From contig CAVTYY010000003.1 in the NCBI GenBank assembly GCA_963739045.1, positions 21,548-85,547 of the forward strand: a stretch of DNA of 64,000 nt, read 5' to 3'. This DNA is from Halobacillus_B sp963739045. Lineage in GTDB: Bacteria > Bacillota > Bacilli > Bacillales > Halobacillaceae. This document shows, piece after piece, positions 18,246-27,046 of this stretch; the first letter of the stretch is position 1, and every line of letters starts with the position of its first letter. Position numbers and translations under genes: made by a program. Under the pieces are notes generated by a model. It was not told the origin of the DNA, ran no database searches, and saw nothing but the letters and a program-made list of their open reading frames with translations.

Positions 18246-18539
18246 GTGGAAAAACTGGAGCTGAAACAGTTAGTTGATTTAAGAGACAATCATGAACTTT
18301 CATTTTCGGAAGCTTCTATTCTATTTGATAAGGAACAGTCCTTCGAATGCCGAGTGTGCATAAAAGAATCGGGAAATTTTGAAAAATTTCAATCCGATCT
18401 TAACGAGGATCTTGATTACCACTTCCGTTTAGTCGAGACAACAGGAAGGGTCTACGAAGGGAGATTCTTTGTGTCTGCTATTCGCGGGCCTGATTGGTTA
18501 GAATTGAAATCCAATGGACCGGTCATTTGCACGAATTGA
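18246..18539 (+). CDS. hypothetical protein
   Basis: 97 residues, GTG start after AAAGGGG. A soluble acidic protein with two Cys near the middle (ECRVC) and one near the end. It has no signal peptide and no family I recognise. It is a single gene. Confidence 0.7.
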   Translation: MEKLELKQLVDLRDNHELSFSEASILFDKEQSFECRVCIKESGNFEKFQSDLNEDLDYHFRLVETTGRVYEGRFFVSAIRGPDWLELKSNGPVICTN

Positions 18540-18855
18540 GCTTACACGCGTTCCTGCTCTCATCGTTCCCGAAGAAGGAAATCACCCCTCATGAAATGAT
18601 AATTCCTCGAAGTGTTATTCCTCTATAACCCACTGTTCAAGTGGAGGGGAAAGCAAAACCTCTCTTGCAGGGAGAGGTTCTTTTCCGTGTTACGCTTTCA
18701 CTCTAGGCAATCGATGTATGCGCCTGCTAGCATGATAATTATCATCCTCGTTAGTATTTGTATATCCGATTCTGTTTCTGCATGATTGGATTGATAATTG
18801 ACTCGCTTACTAAAAAGTAGCGGGTAGACAGAATTGAATTGAAGGGAGTAAAGAA
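18540..18855. other. intergenic region with a hairpin
   Basis: A stem aacctctc/gagaggtt (18657-18679) followed by ctttt is a plausible terminator for the gene ending at 18539. Nothing else is recognised in these 316 bases. Confidence 0.5.
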
Positions 18856-19092
18856 ATGAAAATATTACGGTATGTATTCTCATTGCTTACGATGATCCTG
18901 GTGGTTTATGAATTTGTTACAGATAACTTTAGTTTCACGCACATCATAATGTTATTTTTCGGTGTAACGATGCTGATGAGAGGACTGGAAGAATTTAAAC
19001 AAGGTCGTATGGGATATGGATGGCTATTTGTGGTCGTCTTTCTGCTTTTATTAGGTGTCTCGATCGAAGGTTTTATCTATGCGCTTGTTTAA
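18856..19092 (+). CDS. DUF3953-like small membrane protein
   Basis: 78 residues with three hydrophobic helices and a middle loop MRGLEEFKQGRMGYGW, the pattern I associate with DUF3953 (YczI-like) proteins in Bacillus. Function is unknown. The site GAAGGGAG precedes ATG. Confidence 0.82.
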   Translation: MKILRYVFSLLTMILVVYEFVTDNFSFTHIIMLFFGVTMLMRGLEEFKQGRMGYGWLFVVVFLLLLGVSIEGFIYALV

Positions 19093-19221
19093 TCACTGTG
19101 TTTGTTGGTCTGGCTTTATGAAGGATTAAGAATTAGATACTCGAATACATAGAAAAAAAGTGTTTTATCTCATGGATGTTCATAAAATCTGAAGGTAATC
19201 AGAAAATGAGAGGGGATACAT

Positions 19222-19686
19222 ATGACTTATATATTTGAAGAGATGACACAAGAACAGGCAGAGCTGATTGCACGGCAGTGGCACTATGAAGGAAAGTATG
19301 CTTTTTATGATATGGAAGCAGATGAAGAAGATCTTGAAGAATTTCTAGATCCAATCGCACGTGGAAACTCAAAGTATACGGTTACTCACCTTAAGGAGCT
19401 GATTGGTTTCTTAAGTGTAAATCAAACTGATCCGCAAACGTGTGATATCGGCCTTGGGATGAGACCTGACTTGACCGGCAAAGGATTAGGGACAGAATTT
19501 CTAAAGCAAGGAATGGCATTTGTTAAGTCCGCCTATCAGCCAAAGAAAATAACTCTGTCTGTTGCCACTTTTAATCAACGAGCGATCAAAGTGTACCGCA
19601 AGCTGGGGTTTGAAGATGGGGAAACGTTTTGGCAGGACACAAATGGCAGCTGCTTCGAATTTCTAAAAATGGCATATGAATGCTGA
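19222..19686 (+). CDS. GNAT family N-acetyltransferase
   Basis: 154 residues. Motif A (IGLGMRPDLTGKGLGTEFL, with the Q/RxxGxG/A acetyl-CoA loop RPDLTGKGLG) and motif B (VATFNQRAIKVYRKLGFEDG) are complete. It resembles small-molecule acetyltransferases of the RimJ/RimL type. The substrate is unknown. Confidence 0.92.
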   Translation: MTYIFEEMTQEQAELIARQWHYEGKYAFYDMEADEEDLEEFLDPIARGNSKYTVTHLKELIGFLSVNQTDPQTCDIGLGMRPDLTGKGLGTEFLKQGMAFVKSAYQPKKITLSVATFNQRAIKVYRKLGFEDGETFWQDTNGSCFEFLKMAYEC

Positions 19687-19725
19687 ATTGGAGCAGGAGC
19701 GTGATTGTTATCAGTGTCAGCTTTT

Positions 19726-19923
19726 TTAAGAATGGGGGCGTTTAGAGTGAGTCAGTTTGTTTGCTCTGGTTACGCTGAAAATTTGCGGGACCTGAGCCAA
19801 GACAATAAACAGAACCGAATAAGTATGATCATAGATAGCTAAAATAACTGCGGTTAAACCTAATAACAGTGACAGGGAAAATCCTAATGCTACTTTAACA
19901 TCTTTAATAACGACCCAATTCAT
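19726..19923 (-). CDS. small membrane protein
   Basis: 65 residues with two hydrophobic segments and a basic Cys-free tail. AAAGGAG lies 9 bases before ATG at 19923. Family unknown. Confidence 0.6.
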   Translation of the reverse strand: MNWVVIKDVKVALGFSLSLLLGLTAVILAIYDHTYSVLFIVLAQVPQIFSVTRANKLTHSKRPHS

Positions 19924-20111
19924 CCTCTTCAGCTCCTTTGAAATTATTTCATGAATTGAAAAAAATGGATAATTTTAGTTTACCATAATTTTGGTCGGCG
20001 TGAATGCTTATTTAAATTGCTAGTTGGAATGGGGAAGTCTAGTGGACCGGAAAAAACCCCATTTTATGTTAATGTAATAGAAGAAAGCTTATTTAATCAT
20101 TCAGCAGAGAA

Positions 20112-20396
20112 GTGGTATGGGATCGTGTTGTGAAAATAGACATTTGTATGGCATCGGAAAAAATATCTTATGTACTGTACTGGTCTATTGTATTCTTAGG
20201 GATTGTGTCCTTTGTAATGCCTTTCCTTCATGAGTATGGCATTGTAACAACTTTGATCCTCACGTTTCTCTGTAGTTTATTCAGCTGGGCATTCGCCATG
20301 ATGCTCGGAAAACGCCGATTAATTTATATTAGCGTTCTCCTGTTAATCACCCCCTATGTTTTCCTGTTTTTTAAATATTTTATCTCTTCACTGTAA
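20112..20396 (+). CDS. hypothetical membrane protein
   Basis: Up to 94 residues with three hydrophobic segments. The start is uncertain: GTG at 20112, GTG at 20130 or ATG at 20148 (MASEKISYVLYW). It ends 15 bases before the next gene and may be cotranscribed with it. Family unknown. Confidence 0.65.
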   Translation: MVWDRVVKIDICMASEKISYVLYWSIVFLGIVSFVMPFLHEYGIVTTLILTFLCSLFSWAFAMMLGKRRLIYISVLLLITPYVFLFFKYFISSL

Positions 20397-20411
20397 AAAA
20401 GGGGGCGGAGT

Positions 20412-21419
20412 ATGAGGAAACTAGTCACCTTGTGTCTGGTATTTATATTGTTCTTTCTAACAAGCTGTCAAAGTACTTCTGAGCAAGCAAAAAGTAAACC
20501 TAAGAATGATACGACTGATCAAGCCGAAAATCAATCCTCTTCCAAAGAATCCTATGAAGTTTCCTATAAAGGTCAAACCTTTCATATCATCTACTTAGAT
20601 CAAGCTGTGCTTGAATTTGCGAATCTTGTGAAGGAAGATTCATCCTTAGATAGAGAGAAGATTTACAATGAAAAAGTGATAAATACTTTTCAAGAGCTTG
20701 CCTCTGAAAATGAGGTAAAGATTGGAACTGGATATTTTGACTATTTCTCTTCTCGTACAAATATCGGGAAGCTAAAAGAGAATGCCATTAAAGTAAGCGA
20801 GCAGAAAGAGCAAATTAATGAAGCAGTGAAAGAAGCCTTACATAAGTCAGTCAACCGGCTTCCTGGAGGAGACAAGACGCTTTTTATTAAGCCGATGAAT
20901 CCCGATGAATATGACGCTATATATAAAATGGAAGGAGTGGCAGGAGTTGCATTCTCAGAGGATGCTATTTTGCTGCAAATCGATCCCTCCTATAAAGAAG
21001 ATATGCTTACTTATACGGTTGCACACGAATATTTGCATACGGTAGAAAGAGAGAAGAATAACGGAGAAAAATATAGCGTATTAGACTTAGTGGTCGGTGA
21101 AGGTAAAGCAGATGCGTTCGCCCATATGGTTTTTCCAGATAAACAGGTCCCCTGGGCCGAGCCTCTGTCTGAACCATCCCAAAAGAACGCTTTTGGCCAG
21201 CTGCGCTCCTATATCCATTCTTATGATTATAATGTCTATGCTGCGTTTGTAAATGGAAATCCGCAGAAGGGGATCCCGCAATGGACCAGTTACAAACTAG
21301 GCGGTAAGATTACCCGAAGTTACTTGAAGAAACACCCTGATGAATCTGTAGATGAATGGGTTAAGCATAAGGGAAAGGAATTTCTTCAAGGGAGTGCCTA
21401 TCGTGACCTGCTCCAATGA
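20412..21419 (+). CDS. DUF2268-type zinc-dependent protease, lipoprotein
   Basis: 335 residues. A signal peptide ends in the lipobox LTSC (Cys19), so the protein is anchored outside the membrane. A low-complexity linker (residues 20-46) leads to a domain with the zinc motif HEYLH (residues 205-209) and a downstream GEGKADAFA that can supply the third ligand (E230). This is the arrangement of DUF2268 predicted Zn proteases. The target is unknown. The site GGGGGCGGAG precedes ATG. Confidence 0.9.
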   Translation: MRKLVTLCLVFILFFLTSCQSTSEQAKSKPKNDTTDQAENQSSSKESYEVSYKGQTFHIIYLDQAVLEFANLVKEDSSLDREKIYNEKVINTFQELASENEVKIGTGYFDYFSSRTNIGKLKENAIKVSEQKEQINEAVKEALHKSVNRLPGGDKTLFIKPMNPDEYDAIYKMEGVAGVAFSEDAILLQIDPSYKEDMLTYTVAHEYLHTVEREKNNGEKYSVLDLVVGEGKADAFAHMVFPDKQVPWAEPLSEPSQKNAFGQLRSYIHSYDYNVYAAFVNGNPQKGIPQWTSYKLGGKITRSYLKKHPDESVDEWVKHKGKEFLQGSAYRDLLQ

Positions 21420-21457
21420 AATAGGTCTTTTCCAACTAGGAGAAAGGAGGGATGATA

Positions 21458-21835
21458 GTGTCTTTACAAGCAGGAGACGTAATTACTTTTGAACGAACTT
21501 TCACAGTAAGTGACGTGGAACTTTTCACGAGAGTGTCTGGTGATGAAGGTGCCCATCACTTGTCCCCTGATGAAGAGGGGAGACTTGTCGTTCAAGGGTT
21601 ACTCACAGCAACACTCCCTACGAAAATTGGCGGCGATTATGATGTGATGGCGCGCAAGATGACTTTTGAGTTTTTACGACCCGTATTCACCTCGGATACA
21701 ATTGTATGTGAAGTGACTATTGAAAAATACGAAAAGCAGGAGGACAATCGAACCGCTATCGCTGCTTCTTTTATTTGTGCTAACCAGAAAGAAAAGGAAG
21801 TAGTGAATGGGGAGTTTTCCGGCGTCATTCTTTAA
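21458..21835 (+). CDS. MaoC-like hotdog-fold protein
   Basis: 125 residues starting at GTG 21458 (ATG at 21452 is too close to the AAAGGAGGG site). The pattern LQAGDVITFERTFTVSDVELFTRVSGD is the typical N-terminus of R-specific enoyl-CoA hydratase/MaoC proteins, but the usual D/H catalytic pair is altered (SGDEGAHH). It may have lost activity or use other substrates. Confidence 0.85.
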   Translation: MSLQAGDVITFERTFTVSDVELFTRVSGDEGAHHLSPDEEGRLVVQGLLTATLPTKIGGDYDVMARKMTFEFLRPVFTSDTIVCEVTIEKYEKQEDNRTAIAASFICANQKEKEVVNGEFSGVIL

Positions 21836-21845
21836 GTAAAGAAGA

Positions 21846-21892
21846 AAAACGCGTGAAATGAGATTTAGAAATCTGATTTCATGCGTTTTATA
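21846..21892. terminator. bidirectional terminator
   Basis: A 14-base stem with one G-U pair (aaaacgcgtgaaat/atttcatgcgtttt), A-rich before and T-rich after, between the convergent hotdog and SnoaL-like genes. Confidence 0.85.
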
Positions 21893-21923
21893 ACTTATTT
21901 TGAGTTTTTTGGCTGAGGCACGC

Positions 21924-22364
21924 TCACTTGTTTTTGATTAATAGTTTTACAAAAGCGCTGGGTTCCTTAATTCGGCAGTTATGGAAGGAAGTAATTTTCC
22001 ATGTGCCGGATGCTTTACTGAGGACATTGGTGTTAATGGAGCTTCTCTTCTCTGAGAAGTTCTTTTGCCATTTCATTTTTGTGTTTCCAATACAATAAGC
22101 GATGGCCGTCTCCTCATTTAAAAAACGTATATCCGTAACTTCCCCTTTCATCTTTGACCCTTTTAATATACCGGTAAACAACTGATAGTGTGTTGTTTCT
22201 ACTTCCTTCTTCCCTTTGATGTGCTGTCCATTAAAGGTTATATAATCAACGTTGTCTGTGAACTGATCGGCGAATTTCACGGCATCCCCTTCGCTCCAAG
22301 CTGTAAACAGCTGGTGAAACACATCATTGATTAATTCAGTTTCGATCCGGTTGCTCTCTCTCAT
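21924..22364 (-). CDS. SnoaL-like/SgcJ family protein
   Basis: 146 residues. The cone-shaped NTF2-like fold is shown by FTAWSEGDAVKFADQFTDNVDYITFNGQHIKGKKEV and the closing GTWKITSFHNCRI. SgcJ/EcaC-type proteins are usually annotated as possible oxidoreductases with no proven role. The start lies 3 bases after the stop of the PadR gene, so the two are one operon and this protein is probably under PadR control. Confidence 0.9.
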   Translation of the reverse strand: MRESNRIETELINDVFHQLFTAWSEGDAVKFADQFTDNVDYITFNGQHIKGKKEVETTHYQLFTGILKGSKMKGEVTDIRFLNEETAIAYCIGNTKMKWQKNFSEKRSSINTNVLSKASGTWKITSFHNCRIKEPSAFVKLLIKNK

Positions 22365-22367
22365 GGT

Positions 22368-22931
22368 TCAGGACTCCTTCTCTATGATTTGATCTTTTAC
22401 CTCGCAAGCCCATGTAACTTCAGTATCCCAATGCTCAAGCTCTAAATCCATGATTCTTAGAATGGAGGACATATACGTGCTATCGGTTTCACTTGAGCCC
22501 TCAGGCATTTCATCAAACTCTGCTTTTTGATCATGAATGTGTTTGATCGCTTGTGTACAGTAATCGATATAATGGTTCATAAGGTAAAGCTGATCGTCTT
22601 CTGTCAATTCACTTAGATAGAGGGCTTTGATATGAAAAATTCTTTGGTAGTTACTTAACTGTTTAGTTGTGTCCATCATAATTTCGTGAAAGCGTGTTTC
22701 TCCCCATGCGGTTATTTTATACGTTTTGGAAGCACGGTCTGATGGAAAGGGGACCTCCTCTGGATCTGCTTCTTCAATATATGCCTTTTTAAAAAGCTTG
22801 TTCAGCAGGGTAGATAAAGTCCCTCGGCTTAGAGACTCCCAAGGACCTATCGTATCGTTCGCAATTTTATAGATCAGATAGGCGTGCAAAGGAAATTTCT
22901 TTAATAAAGATAGGACTAGTAATTCATACAT
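22368..22931 (-). CDS. PadR-family transcriptional regulator
   Basis: 187 residues. Winged HTH at the N-terminus (MYELLVLSLLKKFPLHAYLIYKIANDTIGPW, with LSRGTLSTLLNKLFKKAYI as recognition region) and a C-terminal dimerisation helix bundle (residues about 95-185). ATG at 22931 is chosen because GGAGG lies 7 bases before it. It heads an operon with the SnoaL-like gene. A perfect palindrome just upstream is a likely autoregulatory operator. Confidence 0.93.
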   Translation of the reverse strand: MYELLVLSLLKKFPLHAYLIYKIANDTIGPWESLSRGTLSTLLNKLFKKAYIEEADPEEVPFPSDRASKTYKITAWGETRFHEIMMDTTKQLSNYQRIFHIKALYLSELTEDDQLYLMNHYIDYCTQAIKHIHDQKAEFDEMPEGSSETDSTYMSSILRIMDLELEHWDTEVTWACEVKDQIIEKES

Positions 22932-22947
22932 CTCCTGACCTCCGTTC

Positions 22948-22986
22948 ATTATAGTTTTAATAAAACCGTTTCATTAAAACTATAAT
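22948..22986. promoter_or_regulatory. palindromic operator for the PadR-type regulator
   Basis: Two perfect 14-base arms (attatagttttaat and attaaaactataat) are separated by 11 bases (aaaaccgtttc). It lies directly before the PadR start, where a dimeric repressor would block transcription. PadR members bind inverted repeats of this kind near their own promoters. Confidence 0.85.
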
Positions 22987-23144
22987 ACAAATATAAATTT
23001 GTCAATTCTTTTTGTAGTCCCTTCTAATTTGAATCGATTACCTTTATGCTGGGAGAAAGGTAATCGATGGAAAAGTCTGTCTGGAAATTCTTCAATGGAT
23101 AGCGCTCAGAAGAATGATTTCATTAAGCAGAAAGGGGAAAATAG

Positions 23145-23789
23145 ATGCAATTATTTCATTACCATTGGTGGACGGATAAAGAAGAGGAAATGGAGAAGTT
23201 TTATCATGATCAGGGCTTTGAAACGAGGATCAGAGTGGGAAGATATCAGGGAGAAATGCAGCCCTTTCATCCTCCTTTAACCTGGGAAGATTTCAGAGAT
23301 AAACAGGTAGCTTTTCGAATTATTGAAATGGTTAACGGCCAGACGAATCTTACATTCGGTCATGGGACGAAGGATCGATTTGACCATATTGGTATCTTAG
23401 TAAACGAAACAGAGTATAAGCGGGTGATGGAAAAGGCGGAGGAGCTCAATTGGAATGTGAATGAAGGAGAGCGAAGAACGTTTATTTCTACTCCGTGGAA
23501 GTTTAGAATCGAGCTCCAAAAAAGACACGAGGTAGTTTCTGATCACAATCATACCCAGATTAGGGCAATGGAGATCGATCTGCCTTTTCAAGAAAATCCT
23601 GAATCCATAGCACGTCTTTTGGACCTTAACATTGGGCAGCAGGACGAAGAAAAAATGGAGGTTGGCAACAAGGATTGGAAACTGGTCTTTTGTAACAAGA
23701 GTGATACTCGCTTGTGCTCTGTTTACATTAAGAAAAGTAATATTCATGCCACAGACCCGGTGGGGACGAAGTTAGTGGGGGAAGGTTAA
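23145..23789 (+). CDS. VOC-superfamily-like protein
   Basis: 214 residues with two beta-alpha-beta-beta-beta units. The first starts MQLFHYHWWTDKEEEMEKFYHDQGFE and contains FDHIGILVNETEYKRVMEKAEELNW. The second (IRAMEIDLPFQENPESIARLLDLNI) completes a two-unit VOC fold. Metal ligands are not clear, and the activity is unknown. It is divergent from the PadR gene, whose operator it may share. The short ORF at 22999-23280 in another frame is not supported. Confidence 0.82.
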   Translation: MQLFHYHWWTDKEEEMEKFYHDQGFETRIRVGRYQGEMQPFHPPLTWEDFRDKQVAFRIIEMVNGQTNLTFGHGTKDRFDHIGILVNETEYKRVMEKAEELNWNVNEGERRTFISTPWKFRIELQKRHEVVSDHNHTQIRAMEIDLPFQENPESIARLLDLNIGQQDEEKMEVGNKDWKLVFCNKSDTRLCSVYIKKSNIHATDPVGTKLVGEG

Positions 23790-23882
23790 ACAAACTTTGA
23801 TTCGATGCAGAGGTGGTTAGAGTTTAAATCATACATAACTAGAGATCCGAATACTAATTGTTTTTGTGAGGTGTAAGCTTGT

Positions 23883-24449
23883 ATGAAAAAGTTTCTATCG
23901 GTGGTTTTTTTGCTCCTATTCATAACCGGTTGTACGTCGAATGGATCATTAGACACTGCAAAATTGAAAGTGGATCAAGAGCATGTCCATACATTTTATT
24001 TACCGGTAGATAAACAAACAGCAGCAGAAGCGGTTCCGTATGAAATAGAGTATCCTTCTGAATTTCCATTTAAGACTGGGGAGACGAAAGTGAACATAAC
24101 GGATTGGAACCACTCGAAAGAAAAAGTAGTCGTCTCTACCCATTTTCCTTCCGTAGAAAAAGAGCAGCAATGGGAGGGGGGATCCTTCACTCAACCAGCG
24201 ATTCCACAGGTTACATACACCGTTGCAAACTTTGATAGATATTACAGTAAGTATGCGAAACAGAACGAGTTCAAGAAAGTAACAATGACAGATGGGAGCA
24301 CGGCGTTGTTTAAGATGCACGATGAAGTGAACGGGGCAAGTCTGCATTGGTTTAAGGACGGGAAGGAGTACAATTTGGATTTACTGTATGAGACTGAAGA
24401 TACAGAAAAGTTGAAAGCAGAGTTACTTAAAATAGCGGGTTCTATATAG
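23883..24449 (+). CDS. hypothetical lipoprotein
   Basis: 188 residues, with a signal peptide and lipobox ITGC (Cys17). The mature part is a soluble beta-rich domain of unknown family with no other Cys. It is anchored to the outer face of the membrane. The start has GAGGTG a little upstream of ATG. Confidence 0.82.
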   Translation: MKKFLSVVFLLLFITGCTSNGSLDTAKLKVDQEHVHTFYLPVDKQTAAEAVPYEIEYPSEFPFKTGETKVNITDWNHSKEKVVVSTHFPSVEKEQQWEGGSFTQPAIPQVTYTVANFDRYYSKYAKQNEFKKVTMTDGSTALFKMHDEVNGASLHWFKDGKEYNLDLLYETEDTEKLKAELLKIAGSI

Positions 24450-24538
24450 TCATTCAATGCCTGACAAAATTGGCTTAAACGAGTCAGGTATCGTTATATA
24501 ATTGAAAATATCGATCTGTGTATAAGGAGGATTTTAAA

Positions 24539-24847
24539 ATGAGAAGAAAAGCAACATTAATCAAAATTATTTCCTTCCTTATCTTAGTTTTCTTCGTCAC
24601 TTACTATTCAACATCGTTTTCAAAATCCCTGGTTATCAGACGTACGATTTTATTACATGGATATCCTATCGGTGCTATTACTACACCGGTACAAAATGAG
24701 CCTGACTCGGAGGATGAAAGGTATGGAAAGTGCTATGTTATAGAAAACCCTAAAGTTAATAATGGGACAGAGCATGCCGTTCCGGGTGTTTGTATGAAGA
24801 AAAATGAGTATGGCTACTATTATGATGTTTCAATCGGAGTCTTTTAA
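24539..24847 (+). CDS. hypothetical membrane-anchored protein
   Basis: 102 residues (MRRKATLIKIISFLILVFFV) with an N-terminal membrane helix and a short extracellular domain holding two Cys (GKCYV and GVCMKK) that could form a disulphide. AAGGAGG precedes ATG at 24539; the longer GTG start at 24518 is not needed. Family unknown. Confidence 0.75.
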   Translation: MRRKATLIKIISFLILVFFVTYYSTSFSKSLVIRRTILLHGYPIGAITTPVQNEPDSEDERYGKCYVIENPKVNNGTEHAVPGVCMKKNEYGYYYDVSIGVF

Positions 24848-24878
24848 TGTTTCCATTTTACTGCTCAGCTTGAAGAGT

Positions 24879-25271
24879 TTACTCTTTTTCTAATTGTAAC
24901 GATTCTTCATGATCTTCCCACTGTACTTTAAGGTTTATGACATTCTCATCATCTACTTCGGATTGAATGTTATTCATATTACTTTTGAAAGACTTTTTAG
25001 AAGGACTTTCACCAAAACCACGGGTGTTTTTTCCTGCTAAGCCACCCATTTCAAAAGAAGATGAAAGTTCTCTAACGTTGGAGAGGTCTTCTACATCCCC
25101 TTTATAGGTAAGGACGAGTTCATATGTCCCCTCGTTCTTTGTAGAGATGCCTACTTTACCCTTCCAATGTTCACTTTCGCCGGAATATTTATATCTATCT
25201 TGAGAGGTGCATCCGATTAACAGAATGATTAATAATATACCGAAAATCCATTTCCTCCAACTATGATTCAA
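24879..25271 (-). CDS. hypothetical lipoprotein
   Basis: 130 residues. Signal peptide with lipobox LIGC (Cys21). The mature part is acidic with a beta-sandwich-like pattern (GTYELVLTYKGDVEDL). Family unknown; probably an anchored extracytoplasmic protein. Confidence 0.78.
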   Translation of the reverse strand: MNHSWRKWIFGILLIILLIGCTSQDRYKYSGESEHWKGKVGISTKNEGTYELVLTYKGDVEDLSNVRELSSSFEMGGLAGKNTRGFGESPSKKSFKSNMNNIQSEVDDENVINLKVQWEDHEESLQLEKE

Positions 25272-25424
25272 AGTGTTACCTCCTCCATTAAACTCAATTG
25301 TCTGGTTCCAATTATTTCAAAAGTCTGACGATTACTCAACCTTTTAGAAACAAATGGAGACTGGGACATAAGGAAATGCCACCAATCTAAAGACGAAATC
25401 TAGGGAAGTGCAGTGATTTGCCCT

Positions 25425-25550
25425 GAATGATCGCTCCGGAAATACACTCCGCTTTTCGCGGGCGGCTGGTGTGCCTCCTCGTGCAAGCACTCCGGGGTCA
25501 CACCTATGCCTTCCTCCCGCAGAAGTCTCCGTGTATTTCCTACGCTGGAA
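25425..25550. repeat. imperfect palindromic intergenic repeat
   Basis: Arms ggaaatacac (25438-25447) and gtgtatttcc (25531-25540) flank a GC-rich core in which the two halves are near mirror copies (cgcgggcggctggtgtg against the reverse of cacacctatgccttcctcccgc). GC content is well above that of its surroundings. Elements of this form are found many times between genes in Bacillaceae genomes as far as I recall; function unknown. The ORF reading through it is not a gene. Confidence 0.75.
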
Positions 25551-25699
25551 TGGTTTATATTTCTACCTTCCATTCTCCTTTGTTCATCGATGGAAACGTT
25601 AAGAAATCTTGCACCATGAGGACAGTGTATTCCTTCTATAGTTCAGTAGAATGCTATCAGAAAAGTGTTCAACTTACGCGGATGATCGATACTAGATTC

Positions 25700-25987
25700 C
25701 TAAATAATTTTCTTGAATCTAAATATTAGGACAGAATTTGCGATCATAACAATGGAAAGTAGTAAAAGCAGCCCTTCTTGAAAAGATACCTTTGTTAAAC
25801 CGAAAGTGATATCAAAGATAAGCAAAATGGCTCCACCTAAAAGAAATAAGCCCAAAGTTGATTGACTAGCTTTCCCCATGATTATTTGTCCTAATTCGTC
25901 TTTTCCTTCTGAGTTCATGAAAGTAGCCCAATGGAAAATGCTGAGGGCAAATGGGATGAAAAATATAATGCATAGAATTTTTAACAT
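25700..25987 (-). CDS. small membrane protein paired with an XRE regulator
   Basis: 95 residues (MLKILCIIFFIPFALSIFHW) with three hydrophobic helices. ATG at 25987 has AAGGAGGG upstream and lies one base after the stop of the HTH gene, so the two are translated together. It has no family I know. Membrane proteins paired with such regulators often sense or tune the regulator. Confidence 0.8.
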   Translation of the reverse strand: MLKILCIIFFIPFALSIFHWATFMNSEGKDELGQIIMGKASQSTLGLFLLGGAILLIFDITFGLTKVSFQEGLLLLLSIVMIANSVLIFRFKKII

Positions 25988-25988
25988 C

Positions 25989-26204
25989 TTATCCCTCCTT
26001 GTAGGTAAAAATATCTTCAATGGATTTGCCAAATGCATTTGAGATCTTAAAAGCAAGAATTAATGAAGGATTATATTTATTTGCTTCTAATGATGCAATT
26101 GTTTGTCGGCTTACATCTACCTTAGAAGCCAGCTCACTTTGAGACCACCGTTTTTCAGCGCGTAATAAGTAAATAGAATTTGAAAATTCACCCTTATTTT
26201 TCAT
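25989..26204 (-). CDS. XRE-family HTH regulator
   Basis: 71 residues, almost all of it an HTH of the Cro/C1 type: LLRAEKRWSQSELASKVDVSRQTIASLEANKYNPSLILAFKIS. The length and end (FGKSIEDIFTYKEG) fit the YozG/YvaO-like short regulators. It is the first gene of a two-gene operon with a membrane protein. Confidence 0.92.
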   Translation of the reverse strand: MKNKGEFSNSIYLLRAEKRWSQSELASKVDVSRQTIASLEANKYNPSLILAFKISNAFGKSIEDIFTYKEG

Positions 26205-26593
26205 AATTTTCCTCCTGGAATTAATGTAACATATTTCTTACAACATGCAAAATATTTTTTACATATTCATGCAAAATTAGGGAATGGTTCCTTCTGAAAT
26301 TTCGAAAAGAAAACGGTTATCTTCTGCCTCTAAGGAGGCGAAAATAACCGTTTAATTCGATTCTATATTAATTTGCATTAGTTTTTAATTCTATTTTAAT
26401 TGGGTCCATTTTGAAACAAGGGGTTAAGTAATCTGTAGACACAGTTTAATTAGAAAAAAGTTTCTCTAGTGGTTCTTGAGAAGGATCCCCCTTCGAAGAC
26501 CGTGTGAAGGAGAGCATTCGGAGATCGAAAGGGTTCAAATTTTTAATCAAAGACATAAGACTTCATATCAAAATAAGCTCTTTGAAAAATGAT
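26205..26593. other. intergenic region between two XRE loci
   Basis: The 389-base stretch holds a terminator-like hairpin (26311-26353) and otherwise AT-rich sequence with no ORF or repeat that I can support. Confidence 0.5.
26311..26353 (-). terminator. terminator-like hairpin
   Basis: Arms aaacggttat/ataaccgttt (10 perfect bases) with an inner stem gcctc/gaggc. A T-rich tail follows on the minus strand, downstream of the HTH-membrane gene ending at 26594. Confidence 0.6.
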
Positions 26594-27046
26594 TCATGCC
26601 TCTTTGTATTTCTCCTTCACACTTTCAGAACCAATCCCCGCCCCAACCATTAAAATCAGCGGACCGAAATTCCAAAAGAAAGAACTCCCATAAAAATCAA
26701 AGTCTAAGGCAGTGAATTTATTTAACAGAATGAAGACGATTTTGATGATCAGCAGGGCAGCACCGAGTAAGAATAAAACATCAAACGTAAATTTTAATTT
26801 AGGGTGGGCCAGCTGCTTGCTGTCTCTAATTACTTTTTCAGTCAAATCCTCATCACTCCTTAATAATTCATCAATCGTTAAGCCAAACAGATCGCTGATT
26901 TTAATGATGATTTCAATTCCAGGGTAGTTCTGACCGTTCTCCCATTTGGATACGGACTGCCTGCTTACATAAAGTTTCTCCGCTAATTCATCTTGAGACC
27001 AGTCTTTTTTCATTCTTTCACTTTTCAATTTCTCGCCAAAATACAT
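26594..27046 (-). CDS. XRE HTH regulator fused to a membrane domain
   Basis: 150 residues. Residues 1-60 are a Cro/C1 HTH (LSQ-type helix: DWSQDELAEKLYVSRQSVSKWENGQNYPG), and residues about 85-140 hold two membrane helices. Such fused regulators are tied to the membrane and control neighbouring genes. ATG at 27046 has GAGGTGAT upstream; earlier in-frame starts give a non-family extension. Confidence 0.88.
   Translation of the reverse strand: MYFGEKLKSERMKKDWSQDELAEKLYVSRQSVSKWENGQNYPGIEIIIKISDLFGLTIDELLRSDEDLTEKVIRDSKQLAHPKLKFTFDVLFLLGAALLIIKIVFILLNKFTALDFDFYGSSFFWNFGPLILMVGAGIGSESVKEKYKEA

Noticed and set aside
22999..23280. 93-codon ORF before the VOC-like gene
   Set aside because: It overlaps the VOC-like gene at 23145 in another frame. 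The VOC frame has clear domain patterns and a proper start.
25427..25729. 100-codon ORF on the plus strand
   Set aside because: It reads through the palindromic repeat, has no ribosome site, and its composition is not protein-like.
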